Shown in pieces: positions 51,741-64,000 of a DNA stretch of 64,000 nucleotides; the stretch's first letter is position 1, and the number at the start of each line of letters is the position of its first letter. A model generated the notes under the pieces. That model was not told the origin of the DNA and ran no database searches. It was given only the letters and a program-made list of their open reading frames with translations. The stretch comes from Coriaria nepalensis. Lineage: Eukaryota > Streptophyta > Magnoliopsida > Cucurbitales > Coriariaceae. The position numbers and the translations under genes are program-made. The DNA lies in the NCBI GenBank assembly GCA_027186245.1, contig CP114481.1:28055501-28119500 (forward strand). The letters run 5' to 3'.

Positions 51741-54700
51741 TGCAGGTTATGCACGAAAGTAATGTTTAAAAGGTGAATTTCGTCTGAAGTGATTTAGAAT
51801 GATTTAAAGAGTAAAAGAGATGCAATAATATAACTTTAACACTAAAATAATGCATAGTTGCCTTCAGTAGATTAATTGCAAGTTATGCATGAATGTCGTG
51901 TTTTAAATGTAAAAATAGAATTAGTTCGAAGTGCTTTCAAACAATTTAATTATATCAAAAGACTGTAAGATATCCTCTATAAGGCTAAAATAATGCATTG
52001 TTGTCTTCAATAGATTAATTGCAAGTTATGTAAGCAAATCATGTTTGAAGGGCAAAAATATAATTCGTTTGAATTCATTTATAATTATTTAATGACTAGA
52101 AGAGCCTCAATGACATGATTTTAAGGCGAAGTAAATGTATAGTTGCCTTCAATAGATCAACTGCAAGTTATGCATGAAAGTCATGTTTAAAAGGTGTTTT
52201 TCGTCTGAAGTGATTTAGAATGATTTACTGAGTAAAGGAGATGCAATAATATGACTTTAACACTAAAAAAATGCATAGTTGGTTTCAGTAAATCAATTGC
52301 AAGTTATGCATGAAAGTCGTGTTTTAAATGCAAAAATAGAATTAGTTCGAAGTGCTTTCAAACAATTTAATGATCTGAAAAGACTGAATGATATGCTCTT
52401 TAAGGCTAAAGTAATGCATTTTTGTATTCAATAGATTAATTGCAGGTTATGTAAGAAAATCATGTTTGAAGGGCAAAAATATGATTCGTTCGAATTCATT
52501 TATAATGATTTAATGGTTAGAAGAGCCTCAGTGAAATGATTTTAAGGCTAAGCAAATGCACAGTTGCTTTCAATAGATCAACTGCAAGTTATGCACGAAA
52601 GTCATGTTTAAAAGGTGAATTTCGTCTGAAGTGATTTAGAATGATTTAATGAGTAAAAGAGACGCAATAATATGACTTTACCACTAAAAAAATGCATGGT
52701 TGCCTTCAGTAGATCAATCGCAAGTTATGCATGAAAGTCGTGTTTTAAATGTAAAAATCGAATTAGTTCGAAGTGCTTTCAAACAATTTAATGATATCAA
52801 AAGACTGAATGATATGCTCTTTAAGGCTAAAATAATGCATTGTTATATTGAATAGATTAATTGCAGGTTAAGTAAGAAAATCATGTTTGAAGGACAAAAA
52901 TATAATTCGTTCGAATTCATTTATAATGGTTTAATGGCTAGAAGAGCCTCAATGACATGATTTTAAGGCTAAGTAAATGTATAGTTGCCTTCAATAGAGC
53001 AACTACAAGTTATGCACGAAAGTCATGTTTAAAAGGCGAATTTTGTCTGAAGTGATTTAGAATGATTTAATGAGAAGCAATAATATAATTTAACACTAAA
53101 AAAATGCATAGTTGCCTTCAGTAGATCAATTGCAAGTTATGCATGAATGTGGTGTTTTAAAGGCAAAAATAGAATGAGTTCGAAGTTCTTTCAAACAATT
53201 TAATAATATCAAAAGACTAAATGATATGCTCTTTAAGGATAAAATAATGCATTGTTATATTCAATATATTAATTGTAGGTTATGTAAGAAAATCATGTTT
53301 GAAGGGCAAAAATATGATTTGTTCGAATTCATTTATAATGATTTAATGGCTAGAAGAGCCTCAATGACATGATTTTAAGGCTAAGTAAATGCATAGTTGC
53401 TTTCAATAGATCAACTGCAGGTTATGCACGAAAGTAATGTTTAAAAGGTGAATTTCGTCTGAAGTGATTTAGAATGATTTAAAGAGTAAAAGAGATGCAA
53501 TAATATGACTTTAACACTAAAGTAATGCATAGTTGCCTTCAGTAGATTAATTGCAAGTTATGCATGAATGGTGTGTTTTAAATGTAAAAATAGAATTAGT
53601 TCGAAGTGCTTTCAAACAATTTAATGATATCAAAAGACTGTAAGATATGCTCTTTAAGGCTAAAATAATGCATTGTTGTCTTCAATAGATTAATTGCAAG
53701 TTATGTAAGCAAATCATGTTTGAAGGGCAAAAATATAATTCGTTTAAATTCATTTATAATGATTTAATGACTAGAAGAGCCTCAATGACATGATTTTAAG
53801 GCGAAGTAAATGTATAGTTGCCTTCAATAGATCAACTGCAAGTTATGCACGAAAGTCATGTTTAAAAGGTGTTTTTCGTCTGAAGTGATTTAGAATGATT
53901 TACTGAGTAAAAGAGATGCAATAATATGACTTTTACACTAAAAAAATGCATAGTTGCTTTCAGTAAATCAATTGGAAGTTATGCATGAAAGTCGTGTTTT
54001 AAATGCAAAAATAGAATTAGTTCGAAGTGCTTTCAAACAATTTAATGATCTGAAAAGACTGAATGATATGCTCTTTAAGGCTAAAGTAATGCATTTTTGT
54101 ATTCAATAGATTAATTGCAGGTTATGTAAGAAAATCATGTTTGAAGGGCAAAAATATGATTCGTTCGAATTCATTTATAATGATTTAATGGCTAGAAGAG
54201 CCTCAATGAAATGATTTTAAGGCTAAGCAAATGCACAGTTGCTTTCAATAGATCAACTGCAAGTTATGCACGAAAGTCATGTTTAAAAGGTGAATCTCGT
54301 CTGAAGTGATTTAGAATGATTTAATGAGTAAAACAGATGCAATAATATGACTTTACCACTAAAAAAATTCATAGTTGCCTTCAGTAGATCAATCGCAAGT
54401 TATGCATGAAAGTCGTGTTTTAAATGTAAAAATCGAATTAGTTCGAAGTGCTTTCAAACAATTTAATGATATCAAAAGACTGAATGATATGCTCTTTAAG
54501 GCTAAAATAATGCATTGTTATATTCAATAGATTAATTGCAGGTTATGTAAGAAAATCATGTTTGAAGGACAAAAATATAATTCGTTCGAATTCATTTATA
54601 ATGGTTTAATGGCAAGAAGAGCCTCAATGACATGATTTTAAGGCTAAGTAAATGTATAGTTGCCTTCAATAGAGCAACTACAAGTTATGCACGAAAGTCA

Positions 54701-55880
54701 TGTTTAAAAGGCGAATTTCATCTGAAGTGATTTAGAATGATTTAATGAGTAAAAAAGATGCATTAATATGACTTTAACACTAAAAAAATGCATAGTTGTC
54801 TTCAGTAGATCAATTGCAAGTTATGCATGAAAGTCGTGTTTTAAATGCAAAAATAGAATTAGTTTGCAGTGCTTTCAAACAATTTAAGATATCAAAAGAC
54901 TGAATGATATGCTCTTTAAGGCTAAAATAATGCATTGTTGTCTTTATTAGATTAATTGCAAGTTATGTAAGAAAATCATGTTTGAAAGGCAACAATATAA
55001 TTCGTTCGAATTCATTTCTAATGATTTAATGACTAGAAGAGCCTCAATGACGTCATTTTAAGGCTAAGTAAAAGTATAGTTGCCTTCAATAGATCAATCG
55101 CAACTTATGCACGAAAGTCATATTTAAAAGGCGAATTTCGTCTGAAGTGATTTAGAATGATTTAATGAGTAAAAGATATGCAATAATATGACTTTAACAC
55201 TAAAAAATGCATAGTTGCCTTCAGTAGACGAATCGCAAGTTATGCATGAAAGTCGTGTTTTAAATGTTAAAATCGAATTAGTTCGAAGTGCTTTCAAACA
55301 ATTTAATGATATCAAAAGACTGAATGATATGCTCTTTAAGGATAAAATAATGCATTGTTATATTCAATAGATTAATTGCAGGTTATGTAAGAAAATCATG
55401 TTTGAAAGGCAAAAATATAATTAGTTCGAATTCATTTATAATGATTTAATGACTAGAAGAGCCTCAATGACATCATTTTAAGGCTAAGTAAATGTATAGT
55501 TGCCTTCAATAAATCAACTGCAACTTATGCACGAAAGTCATGTTTAAAAGGCGAATTTCATCTGAAGTGATTCAGAATGACTTAATGAGTAAAAGAGATG
55601 CAATAATATGACTTTAAGACTAAATAAATGCATAGTTGCCTTCAGTAGATCAATTGCAAGTTTTGCATGAAAGTCGTGTTTTAAATGTAAAAATAGAATT
55701 AGTTCGAAGTGCTTTCAAAGAATTTAATGATATCAAAAGACTGAATGATATGCTCTTTAAGGCTAAAATAATGCATTGTTATATTCAATAGATTAATTTC
55801 AGGTTATGTAAGAAAATCATGTTTGAAGGACAAAAATATAATTCGTTCGAATTCATTTATAATGGTTTAATGGCTAGAAG
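51740..55880 (+). repeat. Satellite trimers downstream of the heptamer array
   Basis: About ten trimers. The first 0.8 kb still resembles the heptamer array (GATATCCTCTATAAGG at about 51,970, GGTGTTTTTCGTC at about 52,195). After that the lineages mix. An A with the net 9 bp deletion is at 53,072. The part near 54.6-55.5 kb resembles 11-13 kb, with GTTTGCAGTGCTTTC, CATCATTTTAAGG and ATGTTAAAATCG. The minus-strand open frame at 55124-55315 reads across these subunits by chance and is not a gene. Confidence 0.84.
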
Positions 55881-58800
55881 AGCCTCAATGACATGATTTT
55901 AAGGCTAAGTAAATGTGTAGTTGCCTTCAATAGATCAACTGCAACTTATGCACGAAAGTCATGTTTAAAAGGTGAATTTCGTCTGAAGTGATTTAGAATG
56001 ATTTAATGAGTAAATGAGATGCAATAATATGAATGTAACACTAAAAAAATGCATAGTTGCCTTCAGTAGATCAATTGCAAGTTATGCATGAATGTCGTGT
56101 TTTAAATGCAAAAATAGAATTAGTTTGAAGTGCTTTCAAACAATTTAATGATATCAAAAGACGGAATGATATGCTCTTTAAGCCTAAAATAATGCATTGT
56201 TATATTCAATAGATTAACTGCAGGTTATGTAAGAAAATCATGTTTGAAGGCCAAAAATATAATTCTTTCGAATTCATTTATAATGGTTTAATGGCTAGAA
56301 GAGCCCCAATGACATGATTTTAAGGCTAAGTAATTGTATAGTTGCCTTCAATAGATCAACTGCAACTTATGCACGAAAGTCATGTTTAAAATGTGAATTT
56401 CGTCTGAAGTGATTTAGAATGCTTTAATGAGTAAACGAGATGCAATAATATGAATTTAACACTAAAAAAATGCATAGTTGCCTTCAGTAGATCAATCGCA
56501 AGTTATGCATGAAAGTCGTATTTTAAATGTAAAAATAGAATTAGTTTGAAGTACTTCCAAACAATTTAATGATATCAAAAGACTGAATGATATGCTCTGT
56601 AAGGCTAAAATAATGCATTTTTGTCTTCAATAGATTAATTGTAGGTTATGGAAGAAAATCATGTTTGAAGGGCAAAAATATGATTCGTTCGAATTCATTT
56701 ATAATGATTTAATGCCTAGAAAAGCCTCAATGACATGATTTTAATGCTAAGTAAATGAATAGTTGCTTTCAATTGATCAACTGTAAGTTATGCAGGAAAT
56801 TCATGTTTAAAAGGTGAATTTCGTCTGAAGTGATTTAGAATGATTTAATGAGTAAAAGAGATGCAATAATATGACTTTAACACTAAAAAAATGCATAGTT
56901 GCCTTCAGTAGATCAATCGCAAGTTATGCATGAATGTCGTGTTTTAAATGCAAAAATTGAATTAGTTTGCCGTGCTTCCAAACAATTTATTGATATCAAA
57001 AGACTGAATGATATGCTCTTTAAGGCTAAAATAATGCATTCTTGTCTTTATTAGATTAATTGCAAGTTATGTAAGAGAATCATGTTTGAAGGACAAAAAT
57101 ATAATTCGTTCGAATTCATTTATAATGGTTTAATGGCTAGAAGAGCCTCAATGACATGATTTTAAGGCTAAGTAAATGTATAGTTGCCTTCAGTAGATCA
57201 ACTGCAACTTATGCACGAAAGTCATGTTTAAAAGGCGAATTTCGTCTGAAATGATTTAGAATAATTTAATTAGTAAACGAGATGCCATAATATGAATTTA
57301 ACACTAAAAAAATGCGTAGTTGCCTTCAGTAGATCAATCGAAAGTTATGCATGAATGTCGTGTTTTAAATGCAAAAATAGAATTAGTTTGAAGTGCTTTC
57401 AAACAATTTAATGATATCAAAAGACTAAATGATATGCTCTTTAAGGCTAAAATAATGCATTGTTGTCTTCAATAGATTAATTGTAGGTTATGGAAGAAAA
57501 TCATGTTTGAAGGGCAAAAATATGATTCATTCGAATTCATTTATAATGATTTAATGCCTAGAAAAGCCTCAAAGACATGATTTTAATGTTAAGTAAATGA
57601 ATAGTTGCTTTCAATAGATCAACTGCAAGTTATGCACGAAATTCATGTTTAAAAGGTGAATTTCGTCTGAAGTGATTTAGAATGATTTAATGAGTAAAAG
57701 AGATGCAATAATATGACTTTCACACTAAAAAAATGCATAGTTGCCTTCAATAGATCAATCGCAAGTTATGAATGAAAGTCGTGTTTTAAATGCAAAAATA
57801 GAATTAGTTTGTAGTTCTTCCAAACAATTTAATGATATCAAAAGACTGAATGATATGCTCTTCTAGGCTAAAATAATGCATTGTTGTCTTTATTAGATTA
57901 ATTGCAAGTTATGTAAGAAAATCATGTTTGAAAGGAAAAAATATAATTCGTTCGAATTCATTTATAATGGTTTAATGGCTAGAAGAGCCTCAATGACATG
58001 ATTTTAAGGCTAAGTAAATGTATAGTTGCCTTCAGTAGATCAACTGCAACTTATGCACGAAAGTCATGTTTAAAAGGCGAATTTCGTCTGAAGTGATTTA
58101 GAATAATTTAATTAGTAAACGAGATGCCATAATATGAATTTAACACTAAAAAAATGCGTAGTTGCCTTCAGTAGATCAATCGAAAGTTATGCATGAATGT
58201 CGTGTTTTAAAGGCAAAAATAGAATTAGTTTGAAGTGCTTTCAAACAATTTAATGATATCAAAAGACTGAATGATATGCTCTTTAAGGCTAAAATAATGC
58301 ATTGTTATATTCAATAGATTAATTGCAGGTTATGTAAGAAAATCATGTTTGAAGGACAAAAATATAATTCGTTCGAATTCATTTATAATGGTTTAATGGC
58401 TAGAAGAGCCTCAATGACATGATTTTAGGGCTAAGTAATTGTATAGTTGCCTTCAATAGATCAACTGCAACTTGTGCACGAAAGTCATGTTTAAAAAGCG
58501 AATTTTGTCTGAAGTGATTTAGAATGATTAAATGAGTAAACGAGATGCAATAATATGAATTTAACACTAAAAAAATTCATAGTTGCCTTCAGTAGATCAA
58601 TTGCGAGTTATGCATGAATGTCGTGTTTTAAATGCAAAAATAGAATTAGTATGAAGTGCTTTCAAACAATTTAATGATATCAAAAGACTGAATGATATGC
58701 TCTTTAAGGCTAAAATAATGCATTGTTATATTCAATAGATTAATTGCAGGTTATGTAAGAAAATCATGTTTGAAGGACAAAAATATAATTCGTTCGAATT

Positions 58801-60100
58801 CATTTATAATGGTTTAATGGCTAGAAGAGCCTCAATGACATGATTATAAGGCTAAGTAAATGTGTAGTTTCCTTCAATAGATCAACTGCAACTTATGCAC
58901 GAAAGTCATGTTTAAAAGGTGAATTTCGTCTGAAGTGATTTAGAATGATTTAATGAGTAAACGAGATGCAATAATATGAATTTAACACTAAAAAAATGGA
59001 TAGTTGCCTTCAGTAGATCAATCGCAAGTTATGCATGAATGTCGTGTTTTAAATGCAAAAATAGAATTAGTTTGAAGTGCTTTCAAACAATTTAATGATA
59101 TCAAAAGACTGAATGATATGCTCTTTAAGCCTAAAATAATGCATTGTTATATTCAATAGATTAACTGCAGGTTATGTAAGAAAATCATGTTTGAAGGCCA
59201 AAAATATAATTCTTTCGAATTCATTTATAATGGTTTAATGGCTAGAAGAGCCCGAATGACATGATTTTAAGGCTAAGTAATTGTATAGTTGCCTTCAATA
59301 GATCAACTGCAACTTATGCACGAAAGTCATGTTTAAAATGTGAATTTCGTCTGAAGTGATTTAGAATGATTTAATGAGTAAACGAGATCCAATAATATGA
59401 ATTTAACACTAAAAAAACTGCATAGTTGCCTTCAGTAGATCAATCGCAAGTTATGCATGAAAGTCGTATTTTAAATGTAAAAATAGAATTAGTTTGAAGT
59501 ACTTCCAAACAATTTAATGATATCAAAAGACTGAATGATATGCTCTGTAAGGCTAAAATAATGCATTGTTGTCTTCAATAGATTAATTGTAGGTTATGGA
59601 AGAAAATCATGTTTGAAGGGCAAAAATATGATTCGTTCGAATTCATTTATAATGATTTAATGCCTAGAAAAGCCTCAATGACATGATTTTAATGCTAAGT
59701 AAATGAATAGTTGCTTTCAATTGATCAACTGCAAGTTATGCACGAAATTCATGTTTAAAAGGTGAATTTCGTCTGAAGTGATTTAGAATGATTTAATGAG
59801 TAAAAGAGATGCAATAATATGACTTTTACACTAAAAAAATGCATAGTTGCCTTCAGTAGATCAATCGCAAGTTATGCATGAATGTCGTGTTTTAAATGCA
59901 AAAATTGAATTAGTTTGCAGTGCTTCCAAACAATTTATTGATATCAAAAGACTGAATGATATGCTCTTTAAGGCTAAAATAATGCATTGTTGTCTTTATT
60001 AGATTAATTGCAAGTTATGTAAGAGAATCATGTTTGAAGGACAAAAATATAATTCGTTCGAATTCATTTATAATGGTTTAATGGCTAGAAGAGCCTCAAT
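55880..60100 (+). repeat. Mosaic block built from pieces of the 23.4-36 kb region
   Basis: Successive segments match different source positions. About 55.88-57.15 kb matches 26.44-27.70 kb (AGACGGAATGATATGC at 56,160; GTAAGAGAATCATG at 57,071; offset about 29,437). About 57.2-58.8 kb matches 24.85-26.45 kb (TTAGGGCTAAG at 58,425; offset about 32,384). About 58.8-59.6 kb matches 34.4-35.2 kb (GGATAGTTGCC; offset about 24,380). The changing offsets show cut-and-joined copies rather than one simple duplication. Confidence 0.8.
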
Positions 60101-63100
60101 GACATGATTTTAAGGCTAAGTAATTGTATAGTTGCCTTCAATAGATCAACTGCAACTTATGCACGAAAGTCATGTTTAAAAGGTGAATTTCATCTGAAGT
60201 GATTTAGAATGATTTAATGAGTAAACGAGATGCAATAATATGAATTTAACACTAAAAAAATGCATAGTTGCCATCAATAGATCAATCGCAAGTTATGCAT
60301 GAAAGTCGTGTTTTAAATGTAAAAATAGAATTAGTTTGAAGTGCTTTCAAACAATATAATGATATCAAAAGACTAAATGATATGCTCTTTAAGGCTAAAA
60401 TAATGCATTGTTGTCTTCAATAGATTAATTGTAGGTTATGGAAGAAAATCATGTTTGAAGGGCAAAAATATGATTCATTCGAATTCATTTATAATGATTT
60501 AATGCCTAGAAAAGCCTCAAAGACATGATTTTAATGTTAAGTAAATGAATAGTTGCTTTCAATAGATCAACTGCAAGTTATGCACGAAATTCATGTTTAA
60601 AAGGTGAATTTCGTCTGAAGTGATTTAGAATGATTTAATGAGTAAAAGAGATGCAATAATATGACTTTCACACTAAAAAAATGCATAGTTGCCATCAATA
60701 GATCAATCGCAAGTTATGAATGAAAGTCGTGTTTTAAATGCAAAAATAGAATTAGTTTGTAGTGCTTCCAAACAATTTAATGATATCAAAAGACTGAATG
60801 ATGTGCTCTTCTAGGCTAAAATAATGCGTTGTTGTCTTTATTAGATTAATTGCAAGTTATGTAAGAGAATCATGTTTGAAGGACAAAAATATAATTCGTT
60901 CGAATTCATTTATAATGATTTAATGACTAGAAGAGCCTCAATGACATCATTTTAAGGCTAAGTAAATGTATAGTTGCCTTCAGTAGATCAACTGCAACTT
61001 ATGCATGAAAGTCATGTTTAAAAGGCGAATTTGTTCTGAAGTGATTTAGAATGATTTAATGTGTAAAAGAAATGCAATAATATGACTTTAACACTAAAAA
61101 AATCCATAGTTGCCTTCAGTAGATCAATCGCAAGTTATGCATGAAAGTCGTGTTTTAAATGTAAAAATCGAATTAGTTCGAAGTGCTTTCAAACAATTTA
61201 ATGATATCAAAAGACTGAATGATATGCTCTTTAAGGCTAAAATAATGCATTGTTATATACAATAGATTAATTGCAGGTTATGTAAGAAAATCACGTTTGA
61301 AGGACAAAAATATAATTCGTTCGAATTAATTTATAATGGTTTAATGGCAAGAAGAGCCTCAATGACATGATTTTAAGGCTAAGTAAATGTATAGTTGCCT
61401 TCAATAGATCAACTGCAACTTATGCACGAAAGTCATGTTTAAAAGGCGAATTTCATCTGAAGTGATTTAGAATGATTTAATGAGTAAAAGAGATGCAATT
61501 GACTTTAACACTAAAAAAATGCATAGTTGCCTTCAGTAGATCAATCGCAAGTTATGCATGAAAGTCGTGTTTTAAATGTAAAAATAGAATTAGTTCGAAG
61601 TGCTTTCAAACAATTTAATGATATCAAAAGACTGAATGATATGCTCTTTAAGGCTAAAATAATGCATTGTTATATTCAATAGATTAACTGCAGGTTATGT
61701 AAGAAAATCATGTTTGAAGGACAAAAATATAATTCGTTCGAATTCATTTATAATGGTTTAATGGCTACAAGAGCCTCAATGACATGATTTTAAGGCTAAG
61801 TAAATGTGTAGTTGCCTTCAATAGATCAACTGCAACTTGTGCACGAAAGTCATGTTTAAAAGGCGAATTTCGTATGAAGTGATTTAGAATGATTTAATGA
61901 GTAAACGAGATGCAATAATATAGATTTAACACTAAAAAAATGCATAGTTGCCTTCAGTAGATCAATTGCAAGTTATGCATGAAAGTCGTGTTTTAAATGC
62001 AAAAATAGAATTAGTTTGAAGTGCTTTCAAACAATTTAATGATATCAAAAGACTGAATGATATGCTCTTTAAGGCTAAAATAATGCATTGTTGTCTTCAA
62101 TAGATTAATTGTAGGTTATGGAAGAAAATCATGTTTGAAGGGCAAAAATATGATTCGTTCGCATTCATTGATAATGATTTATCGACTAGAAGAGCCTCAA
62201 TGACATGATTTTAGGGCTAAGTAAATGTATAGTTGCCTTCAGTAGATCAACTGCAACTTATGCACAAAAGTCATGTTTAAAAGGCGAATTTCGTCTGAAG
62301 TGATTTAGAATGATTTAATGAGTAAACGAGATGCAATAATATAGATTTAACACTAAAAAAATGCATAGTTGCCTTGAGTAGATCAATTGCAAGTTATGCA
62401 TGAAAGTCGTGTTTTAAATGCAAAAATAGAATTAGTTTGAAGTGCTTTCAAACAATTTAATGATATCAAAAGACTAAATGATATGCTCTTTAAGGCTAAA
62501 ATAATGCATTGTTGTCTTCAATAGATTAATTGTAGGTTATGGAAGAAAATCATGTTTGAAGGGCAAAAATATGATTCGTTCGAATTCATTGATAATGATT
62601 TATCGACTAGAAGAGCCTCAATGACATGATTTTAGGGCTAAGTAAATGTATAGTTGCCTTCAGTAGATCAACACCAACTTATGCACGAAAGTCATGTTTA
62701 ATATGCGAATTTCGTCTGTAGTGATTTAGAATGATTTAATGAGTAAACGAGATGCAATAATATGAATTTAACACAAAAAAAATGCATAGTTGCTTCAGTA
62801 GATCAATCGAAAGTTATGCATGAATGTCGTGTTTTAAATGCAAAAATAGAATTAGTTCGAAGTGCTTTCAAACAATTTAATGATCTGAAAAGACTGAATG
62901 ATATGCTCTTTAAGGCTAAAGTAATGCATTTTTGTATTCAATAGATTAATTGCAGGTTATGTAAGAAAATCATGTTTGAAGGGCAAAAATATGATTCGTT
63001 CGAATTCATTTATAATGATTTAATGGCTAGCAGAGCCTCAATGAAATGATTTTAAGGCTAAGCAAATGCACAGTTGCTTTCAATAGATCAACTGCAAGTT

Positions 63101-64000
63101 ATGCACGAAAGTCGTGTTTAAAAGGTGAATTTCGTCTGAAGTGATTTAGAATGATTTAATGAGTAAAAGAGATGCAATAATATGACTTTACCACTAAAAA
63201 AATGCATAGTTGCCTTCAGTAGATCAATTGCGAGTTATGCATGAAAGTCGTGTTTTAAATGTAAAAATCGAATTAGTTCGAAGTGCTTTCAAACAATTTA
63301 ATGATATCAAAAGACTGAATGATATGCTCTTTAAGGCTAAAATAATGCATTGTTATATTCAATAGATTAATTGCAGGTTATGTAAGAAAATCATTTTTGA
63401 AGGACAAAAATATAATTCGTTCGAATTCATTTATAATGGTTTAATGGCTAGAAGAGCCTCAATGACATGATTTTAAGGCTAAGTAATTGTATAGTTGCCT
63501 TCAATAGATCAACTGCAACTTGTGCACGAAAGTCATGTTTAAAAAGCGAATTTCATATGAAGTGATTTAGAATGATTTAATGAGAAGCAATAATATAATT
63601 TAACACTAAAAAAATGCATAGTTGCCTTCAGTAGATCAATTGCAAGTGATGCATGAATGTCAATTTTTGAAATGCAAAAATAGAATTAGTTTGAAGTGCT
63701 TTCAAACAATTTAATGGTATCAAAAGACTGAATGATATGCTCTTTAAGGCTAAAATAATGCATTGTTGTCTTCAATAGATTAATTGTAGGTTATGGAAGA
63801 AAATCATGTTTGAAGGGCAAAAATATGATTCGTTCGAATTCATTTATAATGATTTAATGCCTAGAAACACCTCAATGACATGATTTTAATGCTAAGTAAA
63901 TGAATAGTTGCTTTCAATAGATCAACTGCAAGTTATGCACGAAAGTCATGTTGAAAAGGTGAATTTCGTCTGAAGTGATTTAGAATGATTTAATGAGTAA
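60100..64000 (+). repeat. Satellite trimers, including a single-trimer duplication near 62 kb
   Basis: About nine trimers. At about 61,027 GAATTTGTTCTGAAG matches 37,064. At 61.86-62.70 kb one trimer is present twice, 421 bp apart: ATAGATTTAACAC at 61,920 and 62,341, and GATAATGATTTATCGACTAG at about 62,169 and 62,590. An A with a net 9 bp deletion at 63,582 and a B with GTCAATTTTTGAAATG at 63,659 match 37.5 kb. The plus-strand open frame at 62762-62944 arises from a 1-base deletion (GTTGCTTCAG for GTTGCCTTCAG) and is not a gene. The array continues past the window edge. Confidence 0.84.

Larger units (their letters stand above)
1..64000 (+). repeat. Satellite array, 421 bp ABC trimer unit, about 152 copies
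   Basis: Every stretch examined is a variant of one 421 bp unit. The subunit anchor TAGTTGCC falls at 96 (A), 232 (B) and the equivalent TTGTTGTC at 375 (C), then again from 519. B anchors at 3470, 10628, 20725, 30408, 40498, 50171, 60265 and 63619 are separated by near-exact multiples of 421, so phase holds over the window apart from one fusion near 3 kb. All units point the same way; I saw no inverted unit, unique insert or transposon. Long tandem, AT-rich arrays like this are typical of eukaryotic heterochromatin, often centromeric. That location is inference, since no centromere protein site or flanking sequence is visible. The family is not one I recognise. Confidence 0.98.

Noticed and set aside
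55124..55315. Open frame of 63 codons on the minus strand as a possible gene
   Set aside because: It is antisense across ordinary A and B subunits, matches no family I know, and depends on copy-specific substitutions.
62762..62944. Open frame of 60 codons on the plus strand as a possible gene
   Set aside because: A one-base deletion (GTTGCTTCAG) shifts a short A-start frame into the B frame. It ends at the usual TAG of C. It is a chance product of the repeat.
1..64000. CRISPR array
   Set aside because: The repeat is 421 bp with no short direct repeat separated by unique spacers; the sequence between conserved boxes is itself repeated.
1..64000. rRNA spacer, tRNA cluster or histone cluster as the tandem unit
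   Set aside because: No rRNA, tRNA or histone-like sequence is seen in the unit, which is only 421 bp and AT-rich.
1..64000. Telomeric repeat or microsatellite
   Set aside because: No short telomere-like motif is tandemly repeated; the only short runs are A-tracts of about 5-8 bases once or twice per subunit.

Overview
The whole 64 kb window is one uninterrupted array of AT-rich satellite DNA. I find no gene, RNA gene, transposon, CRISPR array or unique sequence in it. G+C is about 31 percent, counted by hand on one subunit. The basic unit is about 421 bp. It is a trimer of three related but clearly different subunits, always in the order A (136 bp), B (143 bp), C (142-144 bp) and always in the same orientation. 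About 152 trimers fit in the window, or roughly 455 subunits. This scale and the nested repetition suggest a eukaryotic chromosome, in centromeric, pericentromeric or other constitutive heterochromatin. I do not recognise the satellite family and cannot say whether the host is a plant, an animal or something else.

The array is organised at several levels. Level 1 is a roughly 140 bp ancestral subunit, seen from the alignable A, B and C. Level 2 is the 421 bp ABC trimer. Level 3 is larger repeats in whole multiples of 421: adjacent 842 bp dimers at many places, a 1,687 bp tetramer at the left end, a 3,369 bp octamer (about 23.4-33.3 kb) and a 2,947 bp heptamer (about 45.8-51.7 kb). Level 4 is long-range block copying. 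About 5.6 kb at 7.94-13.52 kb recurs at 16.78-21.51 kb, and 55.9-60.1 kb is a mosaic of pieces from 23.4-36 kb.

Layout: 1-2.4 kb, tetramer repeat; 2.55-3.7 kb, a five-subunit (707 bp) repeat holding the one phase break I found, a fused C/A subunit at 2,906-3,048; 3.05-7.94 kb, ordinary trimers; 7.94-13.52 kb, block X copy 1; 13.52-16.78 kb, trimers with an 842 bp duplication; 16.78-21.51 kb, block X copy 2, shorter by two trimers; 21.18-22.8 kb, an 842 bp duplication; 23.42-33.3 kb, octamer array; 32.9-34.6 kb and 38.6-40.3 kb, 842 bp duplications; 45.84-51.74 kb, heptamer array; 55.9-64 kb, mosaic of earlier blocks with a single-trimer duplication near 62 kb.

Nothing here works as genes acting together. 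The biology is that of a satellite evolving by unequal exchange and conversion-like copying. Three short open frames exist (12316-12576 +, 55124-55315 -, 62762-62944 +). They are chance openings in the repeat and are not annotated as genes. All repeat boundaries were read by eye from diagnostic variants and are good to some tens of bases.
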